This document shows positions 1 through 8,822 of a DNA stretch of 64,000 nucleotides, one piece after another. Source of the stretch: Flavobacterium arcticum (lineage in GTDB: Bacteria; Bacteroidota; Bacteroidia; Flavobacteriales; Flavobacteriaceae); contig NZ_CP031188.1 in NCBI RefSeq assembly GCF_003344925.1, positions 494,501 through 558,500 on the forward strand, given 5' to 3'. The notes beneath the pieces are model-generated. The model made no database searches. It had not been told where the DNA came from and was given only the letters and a program-made list of their open reading frames with translations. The position numbers and the translations under genes were made by a program. How positions within the stretch are numbered: position 1 is the stretch's first letter; the number at the start of each line of letters is the position of its first letter.

Positions 1-1014
1 TATTGCTGTACCTATATCTTGTGTCATATATACCGCAGTACCATCTGAACGCAGTACTATTTTACGGTCAAGCCCGTCCTCAGTAAGGTCTATCCAAACT
101 GAACCATCAGGGTCTTTTTCAAACACACCTTTTGCTAGTCCGTCTGCTACAACGTCTTTACCTAACAAGTAGGTGTTACTTTCGTAGTAATAGCTATCAA
201 AGTTAACACCAATATTTGCATAGGTCTCTTCAAAACCTTTATATACCCAGCCATTCATAGTTTCCCAAAGGGCTACAACCTCAGCATCGCCTGCCTCCCA
301 TTTACGAAGCATCTCTTGTGCTTCAAGAAGTATAGGCGCATTTTTCTTAGCTTCTTCTTCTGTTTTACCTTCAGCTTTCAACTGGTCTATTTCCTGTTTA
401 TATGCTTTATCAAAAGCCACATAATAGTTCCCCACCAGTTTATCACCTTTCAGTCCATTTGTTTCAGGTGTTTCACCATTACCAAACTTTTGCCAAGCTA
501 ACATGGACTTACAGATGTGAATACCCCTATCGTTAATAATTTGGGTTTTATATACTTTTTTACCCGATGCTTTTATAATCTCGGCTACCGAATAACCAAG
601 TAACACATTACGCACGTGCCCTAAGTGAAGTGGTTTATTAGTATTAGGCGAAGCGTACTCTACCATCATGGCTTTACCATCTAGCTCTGGCTCGATAAAC
701 CCAAAACTTTCATTGCTTTTTATATCATTAAAGAAGTTGACATAATAAGCATCTGAAATTACAATATTAAGAAATCCTTTAACCACGTTAAAACCTTCTA
801 CAATATCAGAATGCTCAGTAAGATACTCGCCTATTTTGTTACCAAGCTCTACAGGGTTACCCTTTATCTGTTTCAATAAGGGAAATATAACCATAGTAAT
901 ATCACCTTCAAATTCCCGACGGGTACCTTGTAGCTCTACTTTTTCTAAAGTTATACCAAATAAAGCGGTAACCGCGGTCTCAATGTGGGAAGTTAAAATT
1001 TGTGATAATGCCAT
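1..1014 (-). CDS. argS: Arginyl-tRNA synthetase, N-terminal part (cut by left edge)
   Basis: Cytoplasmic class I aminoacyl-tRNA synthetase that charges tRNA-Arg with arginine. The minus-strand frame is open from the ATG at 1014 to the window edge (338 codons, no stop), so the C-terminal part, with the anticodon-binding domain, lies outside. The first ~110 residues look like the ArgS-specific N-terminal domain. They are followed by the class I signature around residues 124-136, where PNTNKPLHLGHVRN contains the HIGH-type motif (HLGH). The gene is divergent from the TonB-dependent receptor gene at 1250. Identification is strong; only the missing 3' end limits it. Confidence 0.95.
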   Translation of the reverse strand, partial: MALSQILTSHIETAVTALFGITLEKVELQGTRREFEGDITMVIFPLLKQIKGNPVELGNKIGEYLTEHSDIVEGFNVVKGFLNIVISDAYYVNFFNDIKSNESFGFIEPELDGKAMMVEYASPNTNKPLHLGHVRNVLLGYSVAEIIKASGKKVYKTQIINDRGIHICKSMLAWQKFGNGETPETNGLKGDKLVGNYYVAFDKAYKQEIDQLKAEGKTEEEAKKNAPILLEAQEMLRKWEAGDAEVVALWETMNGWVYKGFEETYANIGVNFDSYYYESNTYLLGKDVVADGLAKGVFEKDPDGSVWIDLTEDGLDRKIVLRSDGTAVYMTQDIGTAI

Positions 1015-1129
1015 TTTTATATTCTTTTTTAAGCGTGCAAAGATAAACATATTTTAGTAAAGCCTTGAAAAGAGCAGCTTTAAAAACATCATTAATCCTT
1101 AAAAACAAGTATAAAAAATATTTTTACAT

Positions 1130-1158
1130 TTTGTTGTAACAAATTACTGTTATAGTTG
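1130..1158 (+). promoter_or_regulatory. Candidate Bacteroidota-type promoter of the TonB receptor gene
   Basis: TTTG at 1130-1133 is followed after 17 nt by TATAGTTG at 1151-1158, one mismatch from the TAnnTTTG -7 consensus known for Flavobacterium (spacer 17-23). Transcription would start near 1165, leaving a leader of about 85 nt before the ATG at 1250. Seen by eye only. Confidence 0.4.
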
Positions 1159-1249
1159 TCTTATTAGTATCAATCATCAATTAAAAAACAAATAGTATTA
1201 CAAAAGTAGCTTGCATTGCAGCTACAACAATCATCAATCAAAATCAATC

Positions 1250-3661
1250 ATGAATTTTAAGTTATTATTACTGTTCCTACTTGGGAGCTTAGCCACTGCG
1301 TATGCTCAAAATCCAGGTAGTCTATCAGGTAAAGTTATCGACAAAACAACTACAGAGCCATTACCTTATGTAAGCATAGTTGTAAAAGAAGGCAGCAATG
1401 TGGTTACAGGTGGTATTACTGATGATAATGGCGAGTTTACTATTAAAAATCTTCCTTTTAAAAACTATAGTGTCGATATACAGTTTATGGGGTATAAAAC
1501 CCAAACCTTCACGGCTAACTTTAACGATAGCAAAACAAATATAAATCTTGGTAGCATCGTTTTAGAAGAAACGGCGACAGAACTAAATGAAGTAGAAATT
1601 GTAAAAGAAATTTCTACTATAGAGCAAAAAATAGACCGTAAGGTTATTACTGTAGGTCGCGACCTTACCACAGCAGGTGGTACAGCATCGGAAATCATGA
1701 ATAATATACCATCGGTTAATGTAGATCAAGATGGTAATATTTCGCTGCGTGGAAATCAAAATGTAAGAGTACTGGTAGATGGCAGACCTACTAATATGAG
1801 CCCTGCTCAATTATTAAAACAAATACCCTCTACCTCTATTAAAAAAATAGAATTGATAACTAACCCAAGTGCAAAGTATAACCCCGAAGGGATGTCGGGT
1901 ATTATTAATATCGTACTGCATAAAAATGCAAACGATGGTTTTAACGGTAGCTTTAATGCTGGTGTTACCTTTGGTGAAACACCTAAATTTAATAACTCTG
2001 TCGATATGAATTATCGTACAGGTAAAGTAAATTTCTTTACTAATTTAGGTTCAAATACAGGCAAGTATTTTAATGATGGTAATGTAAACCGAGAAGATAT
2101 TAACTCTAGTCAAGTATTTGACATTAATAATGACAATGATGGTTTTTTGGCTAAACTGGGCATGGATTATTATATAAATGATAAAAATACACTATCAATA
2201 TACACCAACCAGAATTACGGAGAAGGTTTAGGTAATGTAGGTATTACTATAGCATACCCAGAAGGATCTGTATTTACAAATACCGACCAGTTGGCGATTT
2301 ATGATACTGACAACAAAAACAACACCTACAACTTAGCTTATAAACATAAATTTAACGAAGAAGGGCACTCATTAGACTTTGAAGGTAACTATAACGATTC
2401 TTCAAACTCGCAAGATGCCAGCTTTAACACTACCGTAGGCGATGTAACAACCGTGTACAATGACGAAATAGAAGACGACGGAGAAAACATTACGCTTAAC
2501 TTAGATTATGTAAATCCGTTAAACGAAAAATCGAAATTAGAACTGGGTGCAGAGGCAAGAATAATAGGCTCTGAAAACGATTATACTACCACCAACCCAA
2601 ATGTAACCAACCCAGCACTACAAAATTCAAATTATACGTATGATGTAAATATCTACTCGGCTTATGCTACATTCGGGCAAAAATTCAATAAATTTAGTTA
2701 CCAGTTAGGAGCACGTTTTGAAAGCTATAAAGTAGAAGCTAATTTTAATAGAGGGGATGCTAAATTTAATGATGATTATCTTACCGTATATCCTTCGGCA
2801 TACTTAACCTATACGCTTGACGAAAAAAACATGTTTCAAGTAAGCTATAGCCGTCGTGTAGACAGACCGAGCCTGCAACAAACTAAACCTGTTAGAGAGT
2901 TCTCTACACCGCTTGTTACATCGTTAGGTAATCAATACCTGAGACCGCAGTTTACCAACTCGGTAGAGGTAAATTACACTAAAATGCTAGAACAAGGTTC
3001 ATCAATCACTGCTGGAGTGTTTTATAGACTGATAAACGACGAGATAAGCAGAATACTGTACCCTGACGAAACTACCGAAAATACACAAGACCAAATTATG
3101 AGCTTTGGCAATTTTGACAAAAACACTGCATTTGGATTTGAGGTATCTGCTAATTATAAAATTACAAAATGGTGGAATATACAGCCTGCAGTAGATTTTT
3201 CGAGCATATCTCAAAAAGGTGTTGTATCTGTACTTGTAGATGGTACTACAAGCGAGTATGAATCTATTATTAAAGAGGTAGATGTTGCTGCTATAAATGC
3301 TAGACTTAATAGTAATTTTAAAGCAAATGAAAGACTTAGTTTTTTACTATTTGGCTTTTATAGAGGCGGTGTAGATGGTGTACAAAACAATACAAAAGAA
3401 ATGTATAAAATAGATTCAGGAGCGCGATATACGCTACTGGACAACAAGATGTCGTTAAGTCTGCGTTTTAACGATATGTTTAACACGATGCGCTATGGTT
3501 TCGATTCTAAAAACCCGTTTCCGCAAAATGGTGAATTCCGTTGGGAAAGCCGCTCGGTATATTTCGGACTTAACTACAGGTTTGGCGGAGGGAAGAACAG
3601 AGCTATGCAACGCAAGCAACGTGATGATAACACAAAACAATCCGGCGGAGGAATGTTTTAA
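1250..3661 (+). CDS. Outer-membrane TonB-dependent receptor with N-terminal carboxypeptidase-regulatory-like domain
   Basis: An 803-residue outer membrane beta-barrel protein, probably for TonB-driven uptake of an unknown ligand. A signal peptide occupies residues 1-20 (MNFKLLLLFLLGSLATAYAQ). A carboxypeptidase-D regulatory-like domain follows (about 22-105, with DKTTTEPLPYVSIVV and DDNGEFTIKNLPF), then a plug domain (about 120-235, with SLRGNQNVRVLVDG) and a long beta-barrel of the outer-membrane-beta-barrel family. The protein ends in a basic, Gly-rich tail after the last strand (GLNYRFGGG). An in-frame TTG lies 39 nt upstream, but the ATG at 1250 begins exactly at the signal peptide. No SusD partner is adjacent, so a glycan-uptake role is not indicated; the substrate is unknown. 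Confidence 0.88.
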   Translation: MNFKLLLLFLLGSLATAYAQNPGSLSGKVIDKTTTEPLPYVSIVVKEGSNVVTGGITDDNGEFTIKNLPFKNYSVDIQFMGYKTQTFTANFNDSKTNINLGSIVLEETATELNEVEIVKEISTIEQKIDRKVITVGRDLTTAGGTASEIMNNIPSVNVDQDGNISLRGNQNVRVLVDGRPTNMSPAQLLKQIPSTSIKKIELITNPSAKYNPEGMSGIINIVLHKNANDGFNGSFNAGVTFGETPKFNNSVDMNYRTGKVNFFTNLGSNTGKYFNDGNVNREDINSSQVFDINNDNDGFLAKLGMDYYINDKNTLSIYTNQNYGEGLGNVGITIAYPEGSVFTNTDQLAIYDTDNKNNTYNLAYKHKFNEEGHSLDFEGNYNDSSNSQDASFNTTVGDVTTVYNDEIEDDGENITLNLDYVNPLNEKSKLELGAEARIIGSENDYTTTNPNVTNPALQNSNYTYDVNIYSAYATFGQKFNKFSYQLGARFESYKVEANFNRGDAKFNDDYLTVYPSAYLTYTLDEKNMFQVSYSRRVDRPSLQQTKPVREFSTPLVTSLGNQYLRPQFTNSVEVNYTKMLEQGSSITAGVFYRLINDEISRILYPDETTENTQDQIMSFGNFDKNTAFGFEVSANYKITKWWNIQPAVDFSSISQKGVVSVLVDGTTSEYESIIKEVDVAAINARLNSNFKANERLSFLLFGFYRGGVDGVQNNTKEMYKIDSGARYTLLDNKMSLSLRFNDMFNTMRYGFDSKNPFPQNGEFRWESRSVYFGLNYRFGGGKNRAMQRKQRDDNTKQSGGGMF

Positions 3662-3715
3662 TTAATTTGATTCCATCAATCAGGAATATTTTTCATATTT
3701 AAGTTTAGTTAGTTG

Positions 3716-3750
3716 AACCCTCACGGTGGAGATCGTGAGGGTTTGTTTTT
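3716..3750 (+). terminator. Intrinsic terminator after the TonB receptor gene
   Basis: A perfect 10-bp stem (AACCCTCACG 3716-3725 with CGTGAGGGTT 3734-3743) with an 8-nt loop is followed by a T-rich run. It also faces the end of the convergent L,D-transpeptidase gene and may act in both directions. Confidence 0.85.
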
Positions 3751-3764
3751 TATACTAAATGCAA

Positions 3765-4286
3765 TTAGGGATAAATCTCAATAATTGCATTTTGTTTTAC
3801 CGCCTTATATAGCTCGTCAACTTCTTCATTGGTTACCGCTATGCAGCCTGCTGTCCAGTCTTTCCATCGGTGAAATTTACCAATATAACCTTTACTATTG
3901 GGCAACCCGTGTATCTTGATTGCTCCCCCTGCTGACTTTCTCCTTTTTTCGGCAAATGCGATATCTTTATCATTGGGATAAGACACTCCCAAGTTTTTAT
4001 GGTAACCACTATTCGGGTTACGGTCATTTATATCATAAGTGCCTTCGGGTGTTTTATTATCGCCTTCATATTGTTTATGCCCTATAGGGTTTTTACCTAA
4101 CGAAATAGTATATGTCTTTAGTAGTTCATCTCCCAAATAGGCTTCCATTTGTCGTTTACCTTTATAAACAACCACTTTATCTACAACCCTCCCCTGAGGT
4201 AATTTCTTTTCGGGATAAAAATAATAAGCAGTTAAACCAACGGGTAAGAGCATTACTAAAAACCAAATCATATTTCTTCGTTTCAT
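3765..4286 (-). CDS. L,D-transpeptidase (YkuD domain)
   Basis: A 173-residue peptidoglycan-modifying enzyme that makes 3-3 cross-links or attaches proteins to peptidoglycan in the periplasm. The start at 4286 (MKRRNMIWFLVMLL) gives a short N-terminal membrane or signal segment. The YkuD catalytic motif is visible near the C terminus: HGLPNSKGYIGKF, then WTAGCIAVTNEEVDEL, supplying the catalytic His and Cys in the expected HxxP...G(C)x(A/S)(V/L) arrangement. An upstream in-frame Met (4301) is less likely because it begins inside a terminator hairpin. A second member of the same enzyme class (YkuD_2 type) lies at 14450-15058. Confidence 0.9.
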   Translation of the reverse strand: MKRRNMIWFLVMLLPVGLTAYYFYPEKKLPQGRVVDKVVVYKGKRQMEAYLGDELLKTYTISLGKNPIGHKQYEGDNKTPEGTYDINDRNPNSGYHKNLGVSYPNDKDIAFAEKRRKSAGGAIKIHGLPNSKGYIGKFHRWKDWTAGCIAVTNEEVDELYKAVKQNAIIEIYP

Positions 4287-4300
4287 TATTGAAATATACA

Positions 4301-4334
4301 AAAAAAAGCTACTCTTTACAGAGTAGCTTTTTTA
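4301..4334 (-). terminator. Terminator-like hairpin between fabH and the L,D-transpeptidase gene
   Basis: AGCTACTCT (4307-4315) pairs with AGAGTAGCT (4320-4328) around a 4-nt loop. A-runs and T-runs flank it on both sides, so it can work in either direction. It lies after the fabH stop (4365) and only 14 nt before the start of the same-strand L,D-transpeptidase gene (4286). Confidence 0.75.
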
Positions 4335-4364
4335 TAGTAATGTTGAATATACTAGCTTTATTTT

Positions 4365-5378
4365 TTACCACTTTATAATAGCACTACCCCATGTAAAGCC
4401 ACTACCAAAAGCAGCAAGCACTACAGTATCGCCTTCTTTTATTTTGCCTTGTTCCCATGCTTCGGTTAAAGCAATAGGTATTGAAGCTGCTGTGGTATTA
4501 CCATATTTCATGATATTGTTATATACTTGGTTGTCATTCAAACCAAACTTCTGTTGAATGAATTGTGATATTCTCAAATTTGCTTGATGAGGTACTAGCA
4601 TATCAATATCTGATACTTGTAAGTTATTAGCTTTTAAACCTTCTTTAATTACCTCACTAAAACGTACTACAGCATTTTTAAACACAAACTGCCCATTCAT
4701 ATACGGGTAATAACTCTCATCATTAGGGTCGTTATCAGCAATAATATCAGTAACCCAACGCTTACCCATACCAGGTGCTATTAGTGATAATTCTTCTGCA
4801 TGTTGTCCTTCAGAATGTAAGTGTGTAGATAATATACCCTTATTGCTATCTTCTGATCGAGATAATACTGCTGCACCTGCTCCATCGCCAAATATTACTG
4901 ACACAGAGCGTCCTCTAGTGGTCATATCGAGCCCTGTAGAGTGTAACTCCGAACCTATAACTAATATATTTTTATACATTCCCGTTTTTATAAACTGGTC
5001 TGCTACAGATAATGCATATATAAAACCCGAACATTGGTTACGCACATCAAGTGCGCCTATTGTTCTTTTTAACCCAAGGTCTCTTTGTACTAAAACGCCA
5101 GGACCAGGGAAATAATAATCAGGGCTAAGGGTAGCAAATACTATAAAATCTATATCATCTTTATCTAGCCCAGAACGCTCTATAGCTACTTTGGCAGCTT
5201 TTACCCCCATAGTAGTGGTGGTATCGCCATCGCCTTTTACTACATGTCTTCGTTCTTTTATACCAGTCCGCTCCTGAATCCATTCGTCATTAGTTTCCAT
5301 AATTCTGGAAAGATCATTATTAGTAACAACATTTTCAGGGACATAATAACCTAGACCAGATATTTTTGAATTATACAT
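4365..5378 (-). CDS. fabH: Beta-ketoacyl-ACP synthase III (FabH)
   Basis: Condenses a short acyl-CoA with malonyl-ACP to start fatty acid synthesis in the cytoplasm. The 337-residue length matches FabH. The Cys-His-Asn triad is visible: Cys116 in NQCSGFIYAL, His in VPHQANLRIS and Asn in YGNTTAAS. The early WIQERTGIKERR motif is also typical. The gene stands alone, with no fab or plsX neighbour, and ends in a hairpin at 4301-4334. A second KAS III gene lies in the polysaccharide locus (47418-48476); this copy is the more canonical one and is probably the housekeeping or lineage FabH. Confidence 0.9.
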   Translation of the reverse strand: MYNSKISGLGYYVPENVVTNNDLSRIMETNDEWIQERTGIKERRHVVKGDGDTTTTMGVKAAKVAIERSGLDKDDIDFIVFATLSPDYYFPGPGVLVQRDLGLKRTIGALDVRNQCSGFIYALSVADQFIKTGMYKNILVIGSELHSTGLDMTTRGRSVSVIFGDGAGAAVLSRSEDSNKGILSTHLHSEGQHAEELSLIAPGMGKRWVTDIIADNDPNDESYYPYMNGQFVFKNAVVRFSEVIKEGLKANNLQVSDIDMLVPHQANLRISQFIQQKFGLNDNQVYNNIMKYGNTTAASIPIALTEAWEQGKIKEGDTVVLAAFGSGFTWGSAIIKW

Positions 5379-5477
5379 AAACTGTTATTTTAATAAAAAC
5401 AAGGTTGTAAAAATAAACATTCCTTAAAATTAAAAAGCTATTTATCTTATTAATTTGACTTTCTGTAATTTGTCTAC

Positions 5478-6437
5478 TTACCCAAAAGCATTCCTATTTA
5501 CCGCCAAGGCAATCTCTTTATCTATAGGAAGTGCTGTATGGTGTTCAAAAAAGACAACCTGCCTACCCAATGCCGACTTAACAAGGTAATGACCACCTTT
5601 AAAGTAACATTGTTTTACCACAACCTTTAAAGGAGCGTCTTCTTCAACTTTAAGTTGGTGTGGGTATATAAGTACAGTTTCATCTGTTTTTTGAGTAAGT
5701 GTAAGCTGTTCCAGCTTTATTTCGTTTACTTCACCAAATAATGATGCAGTATACTTATCTATAGGATTATAATATATTTCTTTAGAAGGTTCTTTGTGCA
5801 GTAGTCTTCCTTCTTTAATAACAATAGTTTCATCTGCAAAAGAAAGTGCATCACTACTATCATGAGTAGCAACAATACATATAATCCCTTTTTGTTTTAA
5901 ATATGAAAACAAATTGCGTCTCAATGCATTTTTCCTAAAGTTATCTATATGACTAAAGGGTTCGTCTAGTAATAATACTTCGGGCTCTAGTGCTAATGCT
6001 TTAGCCAATGCTATACGTTGTTGTTGCCCACCACTAAGGTGTTGTGCTTTTACATCGGCAAATGCTGTCATTTCTACTATTTCAAGAAGCTCATGTACAC
6101 GTTGTTGTTTTTCTTTAGGGTAAATATTAGAAAGATATTTACCTACATTTTCGGCTGCTGTTATATATGGCATCAAATCGAAATCTTGCGCTAGATATTT
6201 CATATACGGCATCCCTGGAACAAGATTAAATTTTGGTCCTAATATGGGGTTATTTTTGTATAATATTGTTCCTTCGTCGAGGTCGTGCAAACCATATATT
6301 AGTTTTAACAAGGTGCTTTTCCCGCAACCACTCTCACCAATAATAGCAATATTTTGCCCTGTTGTGATTGAAAAATTTATATGGTGTATAATTTGGGTGT
6401 CAGTATACCCGAAAGATATGTTTTTAACTGCAAGCAT
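5478..6437 (-). CDS. ABC transporter ATP-binding protein
   Basis: A cytoplasmic ATPase subunit of an ABC transporter, 319 residues from the ATG at 6437. Visible motifs are Walker A GESGCGKST (34-42), a Q-loop (AQDFDLMPY), the signature LSGGQQQRIAL, Walker B VLLLDEPF and the H-loop ATHDSSDAL. The last ~80 residues look like a TOBE-type regulatory domain, as in the PotA/FbpC/CysA import ATPases. No permease or binding protein gene is adjacent, so the substrate cannot be named. An in-frame TTG at 6461 would add eight residues, but the ATP-binding fold begins right at MLAVKNISFGY. Confidence 0.85.
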   Translation of the reverse strand: MLAVKNISFGYTDTQIIHHINFSITTGQNIAIIGESGCGKSTLLKLIYGLHDLDEGTILYKNNPILGPKFNLVPGMPYMKYLAQDFDLMPYITAAENVGKYLSNIYPKEKQQRVHELLEIVEMTAFADVKAQHLSGGQQQRIALAKALALEPEVLLLDEPFSHIDNFRKNALRRNLFSYLKQKGIICIVATHDSSDALSFADETIVIKEGRLLHKEPSKEIYYNPIDKYTASLFGEVNEIKLEQLTLTQKTDETVLIYPHQLKVEEDAPLKVVVKQCYFKGGHYLVKSALGRQVVFFEHHTALPIDKEIALAVNRNAFG

Positions 6438-6730
6438 GTGGCGGAAGTAATTATTCAACAAAAGTATTCAATTACTACTAAAGATTAAATCTACTTTAAT
6501 AAAAAAAAGAAGGATATTATTAATAAGTAATCTCTTTTTCATCTAATTCATGAATTTATAAGAAAAAGATTATTTTATTTTGTAAAATAAATTTTTCAAC
6601 GCTTATTTCGAAGAAAAAAATTACATTTCAGCTTAAAAATTACATTTCTTTCATTAATCTATCAAATTTTTAATAATTTTGTAAGTTACTTTATGTTTAG
6701 TAAAGTTTTACACTCTAAAAAAATATTAAG

Positions 6731-7354
6731 ATGAAAAAGATTATTTTACTTGTACTATTCTTATCGCTTTGCTTTAGTACTAACGCACAAAAAAAACTTG
6801 ACCAATATTCTCTTGAAGCTGGTTACGGTTTAGGTATATCGGGAGCTCCTGGCATAACAGAAGTTTCTCATTTTGAAGTTGGCTTCAGGTACATGGTAGA
6901 TGAATACTGGGGAATAAAATTTGATTTTGGTGCTGACAAATTTAGAACAGGTAATAATCCTGAACTAGGTACTGATTATAAACGATATTCTGTTCAGGGG
7001 GTCTATAACTTAGGAAGAGCCATCGCTATTACTGATTATGCTAATGGTTATATTAATATGTTAGCTCATGGTGGTATAGGTTATTCATCATTAAAATCTA
7101 TAAACAGCGATTCGGATGCTGATAAAATTGGGAATGTTATACTTGGTGTAACACCTCAATTTTATATTAGTGATAGTTTTGCGCTAACGCTAGATACATC
7201 ATTAATTCTTAATTTTTCACAACATTATGATTTTGATGGTACTTATCCTGAAGGAAGACCAACTAATAATGCATTTACAGGTACTATTGTAAATGTATCG
7301 CTAGGGGTGACATACTATTTTGGTAAAAACAAAAACGGTACTGACTGGAATTAA
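6731..7354 (+). CDS. Outer membrane beta-barrel protein
   Basis: A 207-residue exported protein with a clear signal peptide (MKKIILLVLFLSLCFSTNAQ). Alternating hydrophobic and aromatic strands follow (VGFRYMVDEYWGIKFDFGAD, FALTLDTSLILNF), and it ends VSLGVTYYFGK, typical of small OmpA/OmpW-like beta-barrels of Bacteroidota. No peptidoglycan-binding domain is fused to it. It converges on an OmpA-type lipoprotein gene (7437-8132), from which it is separated by a strong terminator. The specific function is unknown; a structural or adhesion porin is one possibility. Confidence 0.75.
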   Translation: MKKIILLVLFLSLCFSTNAQKKLDQYSLEAGYGLGISGAPGITEVSHFEVGFRYMVDEYWGIKFDFGADKFRTGNNPELGTDYKRYSVQGVYNLGRAIAITDYANGYINMLAHGGIGYSSLKSINSDSDADKIGNVILGVTPQFYISDSFALTLDTSLILNFSQHYDFDGTYPEGRPTNNAFTGTIVNVSLGVTYYFGKNKNGTDWN

Positions 7355-7385
7355 AAAAGGATATTATCCTGAAAATCCCATAGAA

Positions 7386-7414
7386 AGAGGCAGCTATAAT
7401 AGCTGCCTCTTTTA
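7386..7414. terminator. Bidirectional intrinsic terminator
   Basis: A perfect 11-bp stem (AGAGGCAGCTA 7386-7396 with TAGCTGCCTCT 7400-7410) with a 3-nt loop is followed by TTTTAT. It lies between convergent genes ending at 7354 and 7437. Confidence 0.85.
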
Positions 7415-7436
7415 TATTTTATCTAAAAATAGTAAT

Positions 7437-8132
7437 CTATTGTTTTGCCTCTTTTTGGGCATCTTGTATCATTTGTTCATTTGCTGTAATAGCAAACTCT
7501 ACACGTCTGTTTTGGCTTCTTCCTTCTGCTGTTTCATTTGTTGCTACAGGGTCTTCGATACCTCTACCTATTGTAGTAAATCGTGAAGCGCTAAGCCCTT
7601 TGCTTGATAAATAGCTTTTTACTGATTGTGCTCTTTGCTCTGAAAGTTTTAAATTATAATCTACAGCACCAGTACTATCTGTATAACCAAAAATTTGGAT
7701 GTTAGTATCAGGGTATTCATTAAACACTGTTACCAGTTTATCAAGATTTTGTTTTGCAGTAGCCGTAAGGCTCGATTTATTAGTATCAAATCGTACCGAG
7801 TTTTCACCCAGCGTTAGTTTTATACCCTCACCTACTCTTTCTACCTCAGCACCTGGTAGTGACTCTTCAATTTTTTGAGCCTGCTTGTCCATTTTATTAC
7901 CAATAACTCCACCTACAGTACCACCTACAACTCCGCCTATAATAGCACCAAGTGCAGTATTACCACCTTTACCCAGATTATTACCTAATATACCTCCTAT
8001 TACAGCACCCGAAGCTGCGCCTATACCCGCACCTCGTTGCGTATTATTTGTATTTTTAACTGCTTCACATGAGCTAATACTTATACTTAGTATAAATGCA
8101 AGGGCTAGTAAATAAATTTTTGTCGTTTTCAT
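7437..8132 (-). CDS. OmpA-family lipoprotein with glycine-zipper segment (YiaD-like)
   Basis: A 231-residue outer membrane lipoprotein that probably tethers the membrane to peptidoglycan. The signal peptide ends in a lipobox (SISSC, Cys22). A Gly/Ala-rich glycine-zipper region follows (about residues 34-80, with GAASGAVIGGILG). The C-terminal OmpA domain (about 105-220) has the expected FDTNKSSLT, IFGYTDSTGAVDYN and LSEQRAQSVKSYL motifs and NRRVEFAI near the end. It is similar in layout to E. coli YiaD. The lipocalin-like lipoprotein gene lies 39 nt upstream on the same strand and may be co-transcribed. Confidence 0.88.
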   Translation of the reverse strand: MKTTKIYLLALAFILSISISSCEAVKNTNNTQRGAGIGAASGAVIGGILGNNLGKGGNTALGAIIGGVVGGTVGGVIGNKMDKQAQKIEESLPGAEVERVGEGIKLTLGENSVRFDTNKSSLTATAKQNLDKLVTVFNEYPDTNIQIFGYTDSTGAVDYNLKLSEQRAQSVKSYLSSKGLSASRFTTIGRGIEDPVATNETAEGRSQNRRVEFAITANEQMIQDAQKEAKQ

Positions 8133-8171
8133 ATCCTTAATTATTTTTGTTCTATATTTTTTAGTTCGCTA

Positions 8172-8621
8172 TTATATTTTCTGAAAGGAATAAACTACCT
8201 CAACCGTATTTCCTCCTACATTTACATTATCTACAAGCTGAAAACTACTTTCGGTTTGGTTTCTCATCTTAAGATAATACCCCTGTGTTACTCTTTTTCC
8301 TTTTTCGCCTTCGGTTATTTTTAAAGTAAAATTACCCTCTTTAGTAACCGTCCATATAATAGGACTACTAAAAGTAGGGCATCCGCCTTTTGCAATACTC
8401 ATATTTCCTTTATTGTTATTAGAAACAAAGCTCCAAGAACTACCTTCAAAACATTTAGAATCGGCAATATCAAAAGAATTCACCTTAATATATTCCGAAC
8501 CTGGGTAAGAAACTTTAGTTACTGTCCAGTCACCTTTTAGTCCTGTTTGCGATTTTTGGTCTAGCGATCCGCAAGAAACTAGTAAGACCATAAGTATACT
8601 TAAAAAGAATATTTTTTTCAT
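8172..8621 (-). CDS. Lipocalin-like lipoprotein
   Basis: A 149-residue lipoprotein: signal peptide with lipobox (LLVSC, Cys17), followed by a small beta-rich domain beginning LKGDWTVTKVSYPG, the G-x-W start typical of lipocalin-like domains. Two conserved-looking cysteines (SKCFEGSSW and GGCPTF) may form a disulfide. The gene precedes the OmpA-family lipoprotein with a 39-nt gap. The ligand is unknown. Membership of the bacterial lipocalin-like superfamily is inferred from the N-terminal motif, the length and the genomic context. Confidence 0.65.
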   Translation of the reverse strand: MKKIFFLSILMVLLVSCGSLDQKSQTGLKGDWTVTKVSYPGSEYIKVNSFDIADSKCFEGSSWSFVSNNNKGNMSIAKGGCPTFSSPIIWTVTKEGNFTLKITEGEKGKRVTQGYYLKMRNQTESSFQLVDNVNVGGNTVEVVYSFQKI

Positions 8622-8668
8622 AATATAAAAAATTAGTGGTTTGTTTTTCTACTATTTGTTTAAGCGAA

Positions 8669-8701
8669 TAAAGTTACTAAGAATATAGCTTACTTTACAA
8701 A
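8669..8701 (-). promoter_or_regulatory. Candidate promoter of the lipocalin/OmpA lipoprotein pair
   Basis: On the minus strand TTTG (8701-8698) is followed after 21 nt by TAACTTTA (8676-8669), one mismatch from TAnnTTTG. The predicted transcript would start about 40 nt before the ATG at 8621. Confidence 0.4.
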
Positions 8702-8787
8702 GTCCTTCTTATAATTTTAACAAGAATTATAGCAGTCGCAATCTATTATTATACACTCAAAAAAATAATGCGATAAAAATATGAACC

Positions 8788-8811
8788 TGACAAAAAAATG
8801 CCAATTTGTCA
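8788..8811 (+). promoter_or_regulatory. Inverted repeat TGACAAA-N10-TTTGTCA upstream of htpG
   Basis: Perfect 7-bp arms (8788-8794 and 8805-8811) lie about 12 nt upstream of the sigma54-like element and 71 nt before the htpG start. The position suits an activator or repressor site. No protein can be assigned. Confidence 0.45.
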
Positions 8812-8822
8812 TCACAAGTGGG

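Noticed and set aside
1211..1249. TTG-initiated extension of the TonB receptor
   Set aside because: The extension (HCSYNNHQSKSI) is not part of a signal peptide, whereas the ATG at 1250 begins one.
6574..6591. TTTATTTT-GT-AAAATAAA palindrome and a nearby 14-nt direct repeat (AAAAATTACATTTC at 6616 and 6635)
   Set aside because: Both are low-complexity A/T sequence in an AT-rich intergenic region and are expected by chance.
7320..7586. Plus-strand open frame overlapping the end of the beta-barrel gene and running into the OmpA lipoprotein gene
   Set aside because: It spans a strong terminator, lies antisense to a well-supported gene, and its Cys/Ser/Leu-rich translation has no domain.
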